Below, piece after piece: positions 9,553 through 20,441 of a DNA stretch of 43,521 nt. The translations under genes and the position numbers were made by a program. Origin of the DNA: Enterococcus sp. (GTDB lineage Bacteria; Bacillota; Bacilli; Lactobacillales; Enterococcaceae); contig NZ_JALAHI010000050.1 in assembly GCF_022711995.1 (NCBI RefSeq), forward strand, positions 1-43,521, in the 5' to 3' direction. Under the pieces are notes generated by a model, which was not told the DNA's origin, made no database searches, and saw nothing but the letters and a program-made list of their open reading frames with translations. How positions within the stretch are numbered: position 1 is the first letter of the stretch; each line of letters starts with the position of its first letter.

Positions 9553-9590
9553 AGAGGTACTGATTGAATAGTCAGTGCCTCTTTTTGTTT
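9553..9590 (+). terminator. Attenuator terminator before mccA
   Basis: AGAGGTACTGA (9553-9563) pairs with TCAGTGCCTCT (9572-9582) over 11 bp with one G-U pair. The loop is 8 nt, and TTTTGTTT follows. It lies about 160 nt before mccA with no gene between, so it must act within the leader. The 156 nt between it and mccA contain the palindrome GGTGATCACC (9647-9656) and no other structure that I can name. Confidence 0.88.
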
Positions 9591-9746
9591 GCTTAAATTT
9601 TCCTGGTAAGGATCGGCAGATGAGCACAGATGATGCTTTTTGAGCGGGTGATCACCAAAAAAACAGTGATAAAACGCAGTTTCTCTGATTTGCTGCAGCA
9701 CTTTAGCGGACTGCTACCAATAATTTCATTGAAAAGAGGGTTGACC

Positions 9747-11833
<2,087 letters not shown>

Positions 11834-11834
11834 A

Positions 11835-12485
11835 ATGGGTCGTGAATTCATTCCGATTTTTTCTGAGTGGGCCGAAGAATATGACGAGACAGTCAAAGGG
11901 AAAGATGAAGAATATCGGGAGGTTTTTCTTCACTATTCAGAATTGTTAGCAGATATTGCTGAAAAAGCAGGAGATTCTGTGATAGAATTTGGTAGTGGTA
12001 CAGGTAATTTGACGTTAGAGTTGATCCGCAGAAATAAAAAAGTTTTTGCAGTTGAGCCATCGGCTGCGATGCGAAAAGTAGCTGAGGCAAAGCCGGAGTT
12101 ATCACAGGTAACTTTTGTGGATGGGGACATGGAACGATTTCCTCAGAATGATTTTCCGATTGATACGATCGTTTCTAGTTATGTCTTTCATCACTTGAAT
12201 GAAACAGAGAAACTGCGAGTGATCAAGAAATACAGAGCACTGCTTCCTGAAGGCGGAAAAGTCATTCTGGGAGATACGATGTTCTTGTCCGCCAATCATA
12301 AAGAAAGTATCCTAAGACAAGCTGTCAAAGCCAATCACTTACGATTGGCAGCGGATCTGCAACGAGAATACTACCCCTTGATACCAGATATTGAAGCCTA
12401 TTTTCGAGCCAATGGCTTTAGCATTCGCTTTAAGCAAATCAATGCTTTTGTTTGGCTCGTCGAAGCGAGAGGAGAAAAAGAATGA
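11835..12485 (+). CDS. yrrT: SAM-dependent methyltransferase, YrrT family
   Basis: A class I methyltransferase of 216 residues. Motif I is EFGSGTGNL and the acidic motif is AVEPSAAM. It closely resembles B. subtilis YrrT, including the start MGREFIPIF, and YrrT lies in the mtnN-mccA-mccB operon of Bacillus. The natural substrate is not established. The linkage suggests it makes or balances the S-adenosylhomocysteine that feeds recycling through MtnN and LuxS. It starts right after the mccB stop codon, and its end overlaps luxS in an ATGA arrangement, so the four genes form a tight operon. Confidence 0.85.
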   Translation: MGREFIPIFSEWAEEYDETVKGKDEEYREVFLHYSELLADIAEKAGDSVIEFGSGTGNLTLELIRRNKKVFAVEPSAAMRKVAEAKPELSQVTFVDGDMERFPQNDFPIDTIVSSYVFHHLNETEKLRVIKKYRALLPEGGKVILGDTMFLSANHKESILRQAVKANHLRLAADLQREYYPLIPDIEAYFRANGFSIRFKQINAFVWLVEARGEKE

Positions 12486-12937
12486 AAATGAACGTGGAAA
12501 GCTTTAATCTAGATCACACGAAAGTCAAAGCACCCTATGTACGGGTCGCAGACAAAAAACAAGGGACAAAGGACACGATTATCAAATATGATGTTCGGTT
12601 AAAACAACCAAATCAAGCACATATGGAGATGGCCAGTCTCCATTCGTTGGAGCATTTGACCGCAGAATTGATTCGTAATCATGCCGACTATATTGTTGAT
12701 TGGTCACCGATGGGCTGCCAAACTGGCTTTTATTTAACGGTTTTAAATCATGAGGATTATGATGAAATTTTAGCCGTGTTAGAAAAAACGATGGAGGATG
12801 TGTTGAAAGCAACGGAAGTTCCAGCTAGTAATGAAGTTCAATGCGGCTGGGCTGCTAACCACACCTTAGAAGGCGCCCAACAATTGGCGAGGGAGTTTTT
12901 AGCTGAACGAGACAACTGGTCAACAGTCTTTGCGTAG
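12482..12937 (+). CDS. luxS: S-ribosylhomocysteine lyase LuxS
   Basis: A protein of 151 residues. The metal ligands H54 and H58 are in LHSLEHL (usually HTLEH, here with Ser) and the third ligand is C121 in VQCG. The catalytic cysteine is C79 in SPMGCQTGF. LuxS splits S-ribosylhomocysteine into homocysteine and 4,5-dihydroxypentane-2,3-dione, the precursor of autoinducer-2. The homocysteine can go straight into MccA and MccB. AGAGGAG lies 7 nt before the ATG at 12482, which overlaps the yrrT stop. The position behind a cysteine attenuator ties AI-2 output to sulfur status. The nucleosidase MtnN that makes its substrate is not in the window. Confidence 0.97.
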   Translation: MKMNVESFNLDHTKVKAPYVRVADKKQGTKDTIIKYDVRLKQPNQAHMEMASLHSLEHLTAELIRNHADYIVDWSPMGCQTGFYLTVLNHEDYDEILAVLEKTMEDVLKATEVPASNEVQCGWAANHTLEGAQQLAREFLAERDNWSTVFA

Positions 12938-12947
12938 ATCCTTTCTG

Positions 12948-12998
12948 AAAAAGCTGTAAGTCACACGAAACGTTTCCGTGTGGTTTATAGCTTTTTTA
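12948..12998 (+). terminator. Intrinsic terminator after luxS
   Basis: A long imperfect stem. AAAAAGCTGTAA pairs with TTATAGCTTTTT with one G-U pair, and the upper part CACACG/CGTGTG encloses a loop. CTTTTTTATTTTA follows. It ends the cysteine/AI-2 operon. Confidence 0.88.
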
Positions 12999-13076
12999 TT
13001 TTATTTTATTGTGTAGAAAGAATCTTCTCAATGCGTCAGCGACAGTGATATACTATTCTTACTTTACTATTTTTTT

Positions 13077-13101
13077 GCAACTTTCTTGGTCTTCGCCCGT
13101 C
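13077..13101 (+). promoter_or_regulatory. ECF-type promoter (autoregulation of the sigma operon)
   Basis: GCAAC at 13077-13081 followed by TTT, a 16-nt gap, then CGTC at 13098-13101. This is the AAC/CGTC pattern of SigM/SigV-like ECF promoters, just upstream of an ECF sigma gene. The CGTC runs into TATATAAG, so sigma-A might also read here. Confidence 0.6.
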
Positions 13102-13121
13102 TATATAAGTAAGGAGGGAGC

Positions 13122-13586
13122 GTGTTGGAGGAAATCTATCAGAAATATTATGAGAAAATTCAGCGCTACTTTCAAAAAAGGGTGGTGGATGAGTACCAAG
13201 CAGAGGATTTAACACAGGATGTATTTATCAAAGTATTCTTAGCACTACCGAAAACCCAACCGGAAGACTTTGAACGATGGCTCTTTACGATTGCCAAGTT
13301 TACATTGTATGATTTTTATCGTCGTAAGCGATTTCTTTTGATCGCGGAAGAAGTCGACACTTTGATGCAAGCGATTTCTGCAGAGCCACAAGATCCTCTT
13401 ATGAGAGAAGAAGCACTTCGCAAAGTAAACCAATTGCCAGGCAAATTCAGGCATCCTTTGATATTGGTGATTCGTGGCTATAGTTATCAAGAAATTGCGG
13501 AAATTCTTGATCTATCAGTAAGCACTGTCAAATCTCGTGTCTTTCAAGCAAGAAAACAAGTAAAAAGCAGGTGGTTAAATGGATAA
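13122..13586 (+). CDS. ECF-subfamily RNA polymerase sigma factor
   Basis: A short sigma factor of 154 residues with only regions 2 and 4. Region 2 contains AEDLTQDVFIKVF (residues 27-39) and the WLFTIAKFTLYDFYRR promoter-melting helix. Region 4 has the helix-turn-helix YSYQEIAEILDLSVSTVKSRVFQARK. It should direct polymerase to AAC/CGTC promoters in response to an envelope signal and is probably autoregulated. The start is GTG 13122, or TTG 13125 with better spacing from AGGAGG at 13112-13117. The next gene overlaps by 8 nt and encodes its likely anti-sigma factor. It is not obviously SigV, because the partner is not an RsiV-type lysozyme receptor. Confidence 0.9.
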   Translation: MLEEIYQKYYEKIQRYFQKRVVDEYQAEDLTQDVFIKVFLALPKTQPEDFERWLFTIAKFTLYDFYRRKRFLLIAEEVDTLMQAISAEPQDPLMREEALRKVNQLPGKFRHPLILVIRGYSYQEIAEILDLSVSTVKSRVFQARKQVKSRWLNG

Positions 13587-14604
13587 AAAGCAATACCAGC
13601 AATTACAGAAATCAGTGAATCGTACAAAGAAAAGTATGCTGCTGCAAGTGGTTTATAGTGTGTTTTTTTGGGGACTAGTAGGGATTGTTTTAAGCTACTT
13701 TTTGCCGTTAGCCTATTATCGGGCAACGGGAGATGATCGTGAGGAGTATCAATCGATTCCATCAGCATTTAATGCCGGATATCAAGAAGACTCATTGAAA
13801 GATGATACCTTAGAAAAGTACCGCTATTATTGGTACGAAATGGGACAGAGAAACCTTCATTATGATCCGATTGATCGACAAGCACAGCTTGGCTTTTTAG
13901 GGAAAGAGGAAGTTTATCCAGTTATTTCCCGTTTAGGAAATCAAAAACGGGTTGCTTATACAGTTGAAGAACGCTATCTATTCAATCAAGTCATGAATAC
14001 AACGGTTTCCAGCGACACATTGACCGCATTTGCGCCTTCGACGACAATTTATGAACCGGGCAATAGTGTTTTAACCTATGATTCTTTTCTCGACTATTTG
14101 CGTTCACTTGGTGAGTACAAACAGGCTGAAATTTCTATTACGTTAAAAAATGCCCAAATTCCTAGTGAACTCCGGGAAAAACTGGCTGATTTATTTGTCC
14201 AGCACTATAGCATTGACTACCGCTCAGGCAATATTTTTGGTTATTCGGATGAAATGGTTCGTCAGACAATCAGCAATGATTATGATCAGCAAGTAACAGA
14301 AAGCGTCACGCAAGGACTCGTCTTTTTGGAAAAGCATTACAAAGATTTTGGAAATTTAGGTTGGGATCGGCAAGATAATCTCCATTTCACCAATAATTTA
14401 ACCGATCAAATCTATTTATACGACTTTGGCGACATCCTGGACTACGTCAAAGACAATGGTGTCAAGGTAAGTGCCGTTCATGTATCGGGGTCTTGTGCTG
14501 AATTAGCCCAGTGGTTAACAGAGAACCGTTCACTGGTCATGAGAGTTCAGTTGCAACAACTCTCAGATATCATGATCCAAGATGTGGTCACGGAAGGAGA
14601 ATGA
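13579..14604 (+). CDS. Membrane-bound anti-sigma factor (Sigma_reg_N/Sigma_reg_C type)
   Basis: A protein of 341 residues. A short cytoplasmic N-terminus with KK-rich segments is followed by one membrane helix at about residues 20-42, then a large extracellular domain. The arrangement (overlap with an ECF sigma gene, short inner segment, large outer sensor part) is that of anti-sigma factors. The overall look resembles the Sigma_reg_N plus Sigma_reg_C families. It has no zinc HxxxCxxC motif, so it is not a ZAS-type anti-sigma. It probably holds the sigma factor at the membrane until a surface signal triggers release. The family assignment is from memory of sequence style and could be refined by a profile search. 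Confidence 0.72.
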   Translation: MDKKQYQQLQKSVNRTKKSMLLQVVYSVFFWGLVGIVLSYFLPLAYYRATGDDREEYQSIPSAFNAGYQEDSLKDDTLEKYRYYWYEMGQRNLHYDPIDRQAQLGFLGKEEVYPVISRLGNQKRVAYTVEERYLFNQVMNTTVSSDTLTAFAPSTTIYEPGNSVLTYDSFLDYLRSLGEYKQAEISITLKNAQIPSELREKLADLFVQHYSIDYRSGNIFGYSDEMVRQTISNDYDQQVTESVTQGLVFLEKHYKDFGNLGWDRQDNLHFTNNLTDQIYLYDFGDILDYVKDNGVKVSAVHVSGSCAELAQWLTENRSLVMRVQLQQLSDIMIQDVVTEGE

Positions 14605-14610
14605 GGATTG

Positions 14611-14931
14611 ATGAAAAAAATTCCCTATAGCAGAGTTTTACGTTGGTTTGTAAAAGGATATTCGTTGGTGTTTTTGTTTATTTATTCCGTCAACCGATTT
14701 CTTTTTTTTCAATTTAGCAATGTAGTTATCAGCACAAATACAAACGCTGTTTCTTGGCCTGCAAGCACAAATACATTTGGCTGGATGAGCTTTGTATTTA
14801 GCCCGATTGGATTGTTTTTGGTCACGATCAGTCTTTGTTTGCTTGCCTGGAAAGAAAAGCGTTGGATCAGTGATTTGATTTATCCTTTTGTTGTTTTGTT
14901 ATTAGTAATCATTGGTATATTTCTGTATTGA
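14611..14931 (+). CDS. Small membrane protein of the sigma operon, unknown function
   Basis: A hydrophobic protein of 106 residues with three predicted membrane segments (about 14-34, 58-78 and 84-104). I do not recognise the family. AAGGAG lies 11 nt before ATG 14611; an in-frame TTG at 14608 is possible. It lies 6 nt after the anti-sigma gene and just before another small gene, so it is probably co-transcribed and may help sense or modulate the envelope signal. That role is inference from position only. Confidence 0.7.
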   Translation: MKKIPYSRVLRWFVKGYSLVFLFIYSVNRFLFFQFSNVVISTNTNAVSWPASTNTFGWMSFVFSPIGLFLVTISLCLLAWKEKRWISDLIYPFVVLLLVIIGIFLY

Positions 14932-14948
14932 TCAAAGGAGGGAGTACG

Positions 14949-15215
14949 ATGAGTTTTTTTAAGGAGCTAAAGGAGCAACGTCAGGAAAAAAAGGAAACGA
15001 AGAAGCAAGAATTGCGTAAAAAGAACGCTAAATTGCGGAAACAAGGAAAAGATCCGCTGAAAGGCTGGGGGCAAATGATGAATACTGGGGCTGGGGGATT
15101 CAATAAAGCCAATCCAATCGATACAAAAGTTTATTTTGGTGAAAAGCAGAAACGAATCGCTTCAGAAACACAGCACAAAAAGCAGCAACGAGAAACTAAA
15201 ATGTCAGATGAATAA
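14949..15215 (+). CDS. Small, highly charged protein, unknown function
   Basis: A soluble protein of 88 residues, extremely rich in Lys, Arg, Gln and Glu. The N-terminal half should form a basic helix or coiled coil (residues 5-40), followed by a Gly/Asn-containing segment (GWGQMMNTGAGGFN) and a second charged stretch. AAAGGAGGG precedes ATG 14949. It is the last gene of the sigma operon, before a bidirectional terminator. A nucleic-acid-binding or ribosome-associated role would suit the charge, but nothing in the sequence proves it. Confidence 0.7.
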   Translation: MSFFKELKEQRQEKKETKKQELRKKNAKLRKQGKDPLKGWGQMMNTGAGGFNKANPIDTKVYFGEKQKRIASETQHKKQQRETKMSDE

Positions 15216-15255
15216 CAAAATCCGCAGAAAACGACTAAGTTTTCTGCGGATTTTG
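15216..15255. terminator. Bidirectional terminator between the sigma operon and glnPQ
   Basis: A perfect 17-bp stem (15216-15232 with 15239-15255) has A-rich and T-rich ends on both strands and a 6-nt loop. It begins right after the stop codon of the charged small protein and serves the convergent minus-strand glnQ as well. Confidence 0.95.
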
Positions 15256-15256
15256 T

Positions 15257-15994
15257 TTAGATATTCAAGACTTTGTCTAAAAAGTCTTTGGTCCGTTCGT
15301 TTTTCGGGTTAGTGAAAATTTGTTCTGGGGTGCCATCTTCGAGGAAGTTTCCACCGTCGATAAACATGACACGGTTGGCGACTTCTTTGGCAAAGCCCAT
15401 TTCATGAGTAACGATCACCATCGTCATCCCTTGTTTGGCCAGTTTTTTCATAACATTCAAAACATCCCCAACCATTTCTGGGTCCAATGCTGATGTAGGT
15501 TCATCAAACAGCATGACATCCGGATTCATGGCTAATGCACGAGCGATAGCGACCCGTTGTTTTTGACCCCCAGATAGATTATCTGGGTACATGTCTTTTT
15601 TGTCGGCCAAGCCAACAGTATCCAATAGTTGAATCGCTTTTGTTTCAGCTTCATTGCGCGGCATCTTCTTTAGATCCATAGGTGCTAAGACAATGTTCTC
15701 CAGCACGGAAAGGTGAGGGAACAGATTGAAGTGTTGAAATACCATACCAATGTGCTGACGGACAGCGTTGATATTGGTATTTTTATCCATTAAGTGGGCG
15801 CCATCAATGATGATGTCTCCGCTGGTAGGTTCTTCTAAGCGGTTTAAACATCGCAGGAAAGTAGATTTACCTGATCCGGAAGGACCGATGACACAAACCA
15901 CTTCGCCTTCTTGAATCGACACATTGATGTCATTCAAAACAGTATTATCGCCATATTTTTTTACAAGATTTTCGACTAAGATTTTTTCTTTCAT
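15257..15994 (-). CDS. glnQ: Polar amino acid ABC transporter ATP-binding protein (GlnQ)
   Basis: A protein of 245 residues. Walker A is GPSGSGKST, the signature is LSGGQKQR, Walker B is [12 protein letters not shown], and the H-loop is in VIVTHEMGF. It is a typical ATPase of the glutamine/glutamate/arginine uptake class and should pair as a dimer with the GlnP membrane domain encoded just upstream. Its start codon follows directly on the glnP stop, with the ribosome site inside the end of glnP. It energises import of glutamine and related amino acids. Confidence 0.95.
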   Translation of the reverse strand: MKEKILVENLVKKYGDNTVLNDINVSIQEGEVVCVIGPSGSGKSTFLRCLNRLEEPTSGDIIIDGAHLMDKNTNINAVRQHIGMVFQHFNLFPHLSVLENIVLAPMDLKKMPRNEAETKAIQLLDTVGLADKKDMYPDNLSGGQKQRVAIARALAMNPDVMLFDEPTSALDPEMVGDVLNVMKKLAKQGMTMVIVTHEMGFAKEVANRVMFIDGGNFLEDGTPEQIFTNPKNERTKDFLDKVLNI

Positions 15995-18163
15995 TTACTT
16001 CACCTTCTTTTCTAAAACTTTAGCAAGTTTTGTTAAAGCTGTGATAACGACTAGGTACATAACTGCGACAATCAAATAAACATAGGTACTTTGTGTGGTT
16101 CTTGCCACAATGATCTTTCCTGTTTGCAGCAACTCCACGACTCCGATCACGGAAATGATTGTCGTATCTTTCAGTGAGATGACGAATTGATTGACGAAAG
16201 ATGGAATCATAATTCTGATGGCTTGCGGTAAAACGATCTTTTGCATGGTCCGAGTATAGGTCAACCCTAAACTTCTGGAAGCTTCCATTTGTCCTACAGG
16301 AACAGCTTTGATCCCTCCGCGAACGATCTCTGCGATATACGCACTTGCATTTAGTGTCAAAGTAATCACACCGGCAGCAAAGTCAGGAATGGTAATTCCG
16401 ATCGCATCGGAAAGGCCAAAGAAGATGAAGAAAGCTAGCACCATCATTGGGATTCCCCGAATGATATCCACATAAATCCCGGCGAAGATCCGTAATGCTC
16501 GGATTGGGGCCACACTGAAGAGCCCTAAGATGATCCCGATAATCAATGCTAGTGCAAAGGAGATCAATGCAAGGAGCAGTGTATTCCATAACCCTTTCAA
16601 CAAGACCTTGTAATTGTTTTTGATTAGACCGGTAATCGTTGATTCATCGGCTTTCTTTTCAGTAGCTGACCCGTCTTTGATATAACGACCAACGATTTCA
16701 TCGTATTCGCCAGTTCGTTTCATTTCTTTTAATGCTTCATTGAACATTTGGATCAATTCAGGATTTTGGCCTTTTTTGACGGCAAATCCGTATTGTCCGC
16801 CCACTTCTTTTTCAATCGGTGTGCTCAATTTTTGCCCTTGACTGATGGCATAGCCAATAACTGGATAGTCATCCATCATTGCATCGATTTGACCGCCACT
16901 AACAGCAGCATAGAGTTGATCAGCAGCGTCATAATACTTGATGGTATAGCCATATTTGTCTTCATTCGCAATCAAGAAATCTGCACTTTCGGTACCAACT
17001 TTTGCACCGACTGTTTTTCCTTTTAAATCTTTATAAGACTTGATACTGTCATTTCCTTCTTTAACGGCGATTTGAATACCACTTTCAAAGTAGGAATCAG
17101 AGAAGTCATAGGCTTTTTTGCGTTCATCATTGATACTCATACCAGCAATCATGCCATCCGCTTGATTACCGTCTAACGCTTGAAGCGCGCCCGAGAAACC
17201 GATAAAGTTAAACTTGATATTGAATCCTTGCATTTCAGCAGCTCTTGTTAAAAGATCGACATCGATTCCGACATATTCATTGTCCTCATTTTGAAACTCA
17301 AAAGGAGCAAATGCGGAATCACTGGCGATTCGATAAACGTCTTTTTTCGGTTCTACTTTGACCATTTCGCTTGAGGAGTCGGAAGCACTATCTGATGTAC
17401 TTTCTGATGAAGCAATGTAAGTAGCAACGATCTCGTCGTATTTGCCGCTGGCTTTTAACTCTTTCAAACCAGCATTGAATTTAGCCAATAACTCTTGGTT
17501 TTGGCCTTTCTTGACGGCGAAGCCATATGAAGCACCTTTCTCAGGCTCACCCACAAGTTTCATGTCTTCTCCATTACTGATGGCATAACCTAAGACTGGA
17601 TAGTCATCAAAGATCGCTGCAACTGTTCCGTTACGAACAGCGCCATAAAGTCCGCTGGCATCATCATAGTTTTTGACCGAGTAGCCATATTTTTCCTGAT
17701 TGTTCTCTAGAAAACGAGCACTTTCCGTACCAACTTTAGCGCCAACCGTTTTCCCCTTCAAATCTTCATACGTTTTGATATCTTGATTGTCCTTTGCCAC
17801 AGCCATTTGAATTCCGCTGTCGAAGTAAGGATCTGAGAAATCAAAATTTTCTTTTCGTTCGTCGGTGATGCTCATTCCCGCGATCATCCCGTCAAGTTGA
17901 TTGGATTGGACGCCTTGTAACGAGGAATCAAAGCCTAATGGGCGCAAATCAACAGCGAAGCCTTGATCTTTCGCGATGGCATTTAACAGATCAATGTCGA
18001 TCCCTACATACTCATTTTTTTCGTTTTGAAATTCGAAAGGAGCAAATGTCAGGTCTGTTCCGATTTTATACGTTGTTTCTGCTGCACTGGCTGGCTTGTT
18101 CGCGAAAGCGAAGAAGCAAAAAATCATTGAAAACAGTGCATAAAACATATGTTTTCTTTTCAA
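15995..18163 (-). CDS. glnP: GlnP: two fused substrate-binding domains plus permease domain
   Basis: A fusion of 722 residues. The signal sequence has a predicted cut after ASA (residue 28). Receptor domain 1 spans about residues 31-251, a Ser-rich linker about 252-266, receptor domain 2 about 275-500, and the membrane domain about 515-720 has the permease EAA region (EASRSLGLTYTRTMQKIVLPQAI). The two receptor domains are clear duplicates, each with FAPFEFQNE, GMIAGMS and GKTVGAKVGTESA. Lactococcal GlnPQ has the same plan, one receptor preferring asparagine/glutamine and the other glutamine/glutamate. The start is TTG 18163, with AAGGGGG 7 nt upstream; the first internal ATG is too far from it. 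The linker DSASDSSSE is of low complexity. Confidence 0.94.
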   Translation of the reverse strand: MKRKHMFYALFSMIFCFFAFANKPASAAETTYKIGTDLTFAPFEFQNEKNEYVGIDIDLLNAIAKDQGFAVDLRPLGFDSSLQGVQSNQLDGMIAGMSITDERKENFDFSDPYFDSGIQMAVAKDNQDIKTYEDLKGKTVGAKVGTESARFLENNQEKYGYSVKNYDDASGLYGAVRNGTVAAIFDDYPVLGYAISNGEDMKLVGEPEKGASYGFAVKKGQNQELLAKFNAGLKELKASGKYDEIVATYIASSESTSDSASDSSSEMVKVEPKKDVYRIASDSAFAPFEFQNEDNEYVGIDVDLLTRAAEMQGFNIKFNFIGFSGALQALDGNQADGMIAGMSINDERKKAYDFSDSYFESGIQIAVKEGNDSIKSYKDLKGKTVGAKVGTESADFLIANEDKYGYTIKYYDAADQLYAAVSGGQIDAMMDDYPVIGYAISQGQKLSTPIEKEVGGQYGFAVKKGQNPELIQMFNEALKEMKRTGEYDEIVGRYIKDGSATEKKADESTITGLIKNNYKVLLKGLWNTLLLALISFALALIIGIILGLFSVAPIRALRIFAGIYVDIIRGIPMMVLAFFIFFGLSDAIGITIPDFAAGVITLTLNASAYIAEIVRGGIKAVPVGQMEASRSLGLTYTRTMQKIVLPQAIRIMIPSFVNQFVISLKDTTIISVIGVVELLQTGKIIVARTTQSTYVYLIVAVMYLVVITALTKLAKVLEKKVK

Positions 18164-18198
18164 GAAAATTCCCCCTTTTGATTTTAACGTATTTTTAG

Positions 18199-18227
18199 AT
18201 TATAGGTATTTTTACAAAAACGCACAA
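18199..18227 (-). promoter_or_regulatory. Promoter of glnPQ
   Basis: On the minus strand, TTGTGC (18222-18227) is followed after 17 nt by a perfect TATAAT (18199-18204). The start would lie near 18192, about 30 nt before the TTG start codon. I see no convincing CodY box. Confidence 0.75.
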
Positions 18228-18337
18228 GTCTTTCAATCAAAATTTGCAAAAAACAGCGCTATTTCTGACATAGAGTGTTAGAAAATCTTACATATTAAGT
18301 AAAGGGAAAGGAATCAAATAGAAAGTACAAAAGATGG

Positions 18338-18363
18338 CGAAAGTATGTTCGCTATGGTATACT
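18338..18363 (+). promoter_or_regulatory. LexA (SOS) box and extended -10 promoter of uvrB-uvrA
   Basis: CGAAAGTATGTTCG at 18338-18351 is one base off the Gram-positive LexA/DinR consensus (CGAAC, 4 nt, GTTCG). It lies between a weak -35 (about 18335) and an extended -10, TGGTATACT (18355-18363). LexA binding here would block transcription until DNA damage. Confidence 0.72.
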
Positions 18364-18435
18364 ATTTTATGGAAAAGCGTCAGCTTTCTTTTTGTTTGTC
18401 GACGCTTCGCAAATATAAATACAGGGGGAATGAAG

Positions 18436-20427
18436 ATGATCGAAAGAACGACTTCCCATGAATTTGAATTAGTGTCAAAATATCAGCCAGCAGGGGATCA
18501 GCCAGAAGCTATCCATCAACTGGTCGATGGTGTCGTTGGGGGCAAGAAAGCCCAAATTTTGTTAGGGGCAACAGGGACAGGGAAAACCTATACTGTTTCG
18601 AACTTGATCAAAGAGGTCAACAAGCCAACATTGATCATCGCTCACAATAAAACATTGGCTGGCCAATTATATGGTGAGTTCAAAGAATTCTTTCCTAATA
18701 ATGCTGTCGAATATTTTGTCAGTTATTATGATTATTATCAACCAGAAGCGTATGTCCCTTCCAGTGATACTTACATCGAAAAAGATTCAAGTATCAACGA
18801 TGAAATCGACAAACTGCGACACTCGGCGACTAGCTCATTGCTGGAACGCAACGATGTGATCGTGGTTGCTTCTGTTTCTTGCATTTTTGGTTTAGGTTCG
18901 CCGATCGAATATGCCAAACAAGTGGTGTCCTTGCGAGTGGGAATGGAAAAATCTCGGGATCAATTATTGAAAGAAATGATCGATATTCAATTTGAACGCA
19001 ATGACATTGACTTTCAACGGGGACGTTTCCGGGTTCGAGGAGATGTGGTTGAAATTTTCCCAGCTTCGCGAGATGAGCGAGCTTTGCGTATCGAATTTTT
19101 TGGCGATGAGATTGATCGGATTCGGGAAGTGGATGCATTGACCGGGGAAATCTTAGGGGAAACAGAACATATTTCGATTTTCCCAGCTACTCACTTTGTG
19201 ACCAATGAAGATCATATGGAACATGCGATTGCTTCTATCCAAAAGGAACTGGATGATCGACTAGCGATTCTAAAAAGTGAAAACAAACTATTGGAAGCAC
19301 AACGTTTAGAACAGCGAACCAATTACGATATCGAAATGTTGCGAGAGATGGGCTATACATCTGGGATCGAAAACTATTCAAGACATATGGATGGCCGAAA
19401 AGAAGGCGAACCGCCCTACACTTTGCTGGATTTCTTTCCTGATGATTTCTTGATTGTGATTGACGAATCTCACGTAACGATGCCGCAGATTCGTGGCATG
19501 TACAATGGCGACCGTGCCCGCAAACAGATGTTGGTGGATTATGGCTTCCGTTTGCCTTCTGCTTTAGATAACCGGCCATTGCGTTTAGAAGAGTTTGAAA
19601 AACATGTGAATCAAATCGTCTATGTTTCAGCCACGCCGGGACCTTATGAGCATGAACAAACAGATACCGTCATCCAACAAATCATTCGTCCAACCGGATT
19701 ATTGGATCCTGTTGTTGAGGTTCGCCCAATCATGGGACAAATTGATGACCTTGTAGGAGAAATCAATGAACGAGTTGAAAAAGATCAGCGGGTCTTTGTC
19801 ACCACATTGACGAAAAAAATGGCGGAGGATCTGACGGATTACTTCAAAGAGTTGGGAATCAAAGTCAAATACCTTCACAGCGATATCAAGACATTAGAAC
19901 GGACCGAGATCATTCGCGATTTACGTCTCGGTGAATTTGATGTATTAGTCGGCATCAATCTGCTTCGAGAAGGAATTGATGTTCCGGAAGTTTCTCTTGT
20001 AGCGATCCTAGATGCAGACAAAGAAGGCTTCTTGCGCAGTGAACGTTCGTTAGTTCAAACGATTGGGCGTGCGGCGCGAAATTCCGAAGGGAAAGTCATC
20101 ATGTATGCGGACAAGATGACAGACTCCATGCAACGGGCCATCGATGAAACCGAACGCCGTCGCAGGATCCAAGAAGCCTACAATAAAGAACATGGCATCG
20201 AACCGAAAACAATCATCAAGGAAATCCGTGATTTGATTGCTATTACGAAAGTTGCTGAAGAAACCGGCGAGTATACCACGACTTCTTATGAAGAGATGAC
20301 TCGGGAAGAAAAAGCAACTCTGTTATTGAAACTGGAAAAAGAAATGAAAGATGCCGCAAAAGCATTAGACTTTGAAACTGCAGCTACTTTACGAGACACG
20401 ATCTTAGAATTGAAAGCAGCTGAGTAA
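18436..20427 (+). CDS. uvrB: Excinuclease ABC subunit B (UvrB)
   Basis: A protein of 663 residues, normal for UvrB. Walker [11 protein letters not shown] is near residue 40, followed by the beta-hairpin [21 protein letters not shown] that clamps DNA. The helicase motif [11 protein letters not shown] and C-terminal helicase motifs (IGRAARN) follow. The final UVR motif, about residues 620-660, contacts UvrC. It verifies damage handed over by UvrA during nucleotide excision repair. AGGGGG lies 7 nt before ATG 18436; the ATG at 18430 is too close, and the longer frame starts inside the LexA box. uvrA follows 14 nt later, so the pair is one SOS-controlled operon. Confidence 0.97.
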   Translation: MIERTTSHEFELVSKYQPAGDQPEAIHQLVDGVVGGKKAQILLGATGTGKTYTVSNLIKEVNKPTLIIAHNKTLAGQLYGEFKEFFPNNAVEYFVSYYDYYQPEAYVPSSDTYIEKDSSINDEIDKLRHSATSSLLERNDVIVVASVSCIFGLGSPIEYAKQVVSLRVGMEKSRDQLLKEMIDIQFERNDIDFQRGRFRVRGDVVEIFPASRDERALRIEFFGDEIDRIREVDALTGEILGETEHISIFPATHFVTNEDHMEHAIASIQKELDDRLAILKSENKLLEAQRLEQRTNYDIEMLREMGYTSGIENYSRHMDGRKEGEPPYTLLDFFPDDFLIVIDESHVTMPQIRGMYNGDRARKQMLVDYGFRLPSALDNRPLRLEEFEKHVNQIVYVSATPGPYEHEQTDTVIQQIIRPTGLLDPVVEVRPIMGQIDDLVGEINERVEKDQRVFVTTLTKKMAEDLTDYFKELGIKVKYLHSDIKTLERTEIIRDLRLGEFDVLVGINLLREGIDVPEVSLVAILDADKEGFLRSERSLVQTIGRAARNSEGKVIMYADKMTDSMQRAIDETERRRRIQEAYNKEHGIEPKTIIKEIRDLIAITKVAEETGEYTTTSYEEMTREEKATLLLKLEKEMKDAAKALDFETAATLRDTILELKAAE

Positions 20428-20441
20428 AAGGAGACAAAAGA

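Larger units (their letters stand above)
9375..9590 (+). promoter_or_regulatory. Cysteine-codon transcription attenuator, about 216 nt leader RNA
   Basis: The leader holds a small ORF with four tandem Cys codons (9401-9481), then competing hairpins. Segment 1 (ACTCTAAG, 9505-9512) pairs perfectly with segment 2 (CTTAGAGT, 9536-9543). Segment 2 (9535-9542) can instead pair with segment 3 (CTCTAAGA, 9548-9555), an 8-bp hairpin that invades the base of the terminator (9553-9590). So 1:2 permits termination and 2:3 prevents it. A third option, TTCCTT (9485-9490) with AAGGAA (9526-9531), would break 1:2. It starts 4 nt after the leader stop codon, so a ribosome at that stop would cover it. A ribosome stalled on Cys codons would leave it free. 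The pairings are seen; the mechanism is inferred from classical attenuators. Confidence 0.72.

Noticed and set aside
9641-9665. A second terminator or operator at GGTGATCACC followed by A residues
   Set aside because: The palindrome lacks a loop and a U-run. It was kept only as an unexplained motif in the spacer finding.
18241-18300. CodY box upstream of glnPQ
   Set aside because: The best match to AATTTTCWGAAAATT has too many mismatches.
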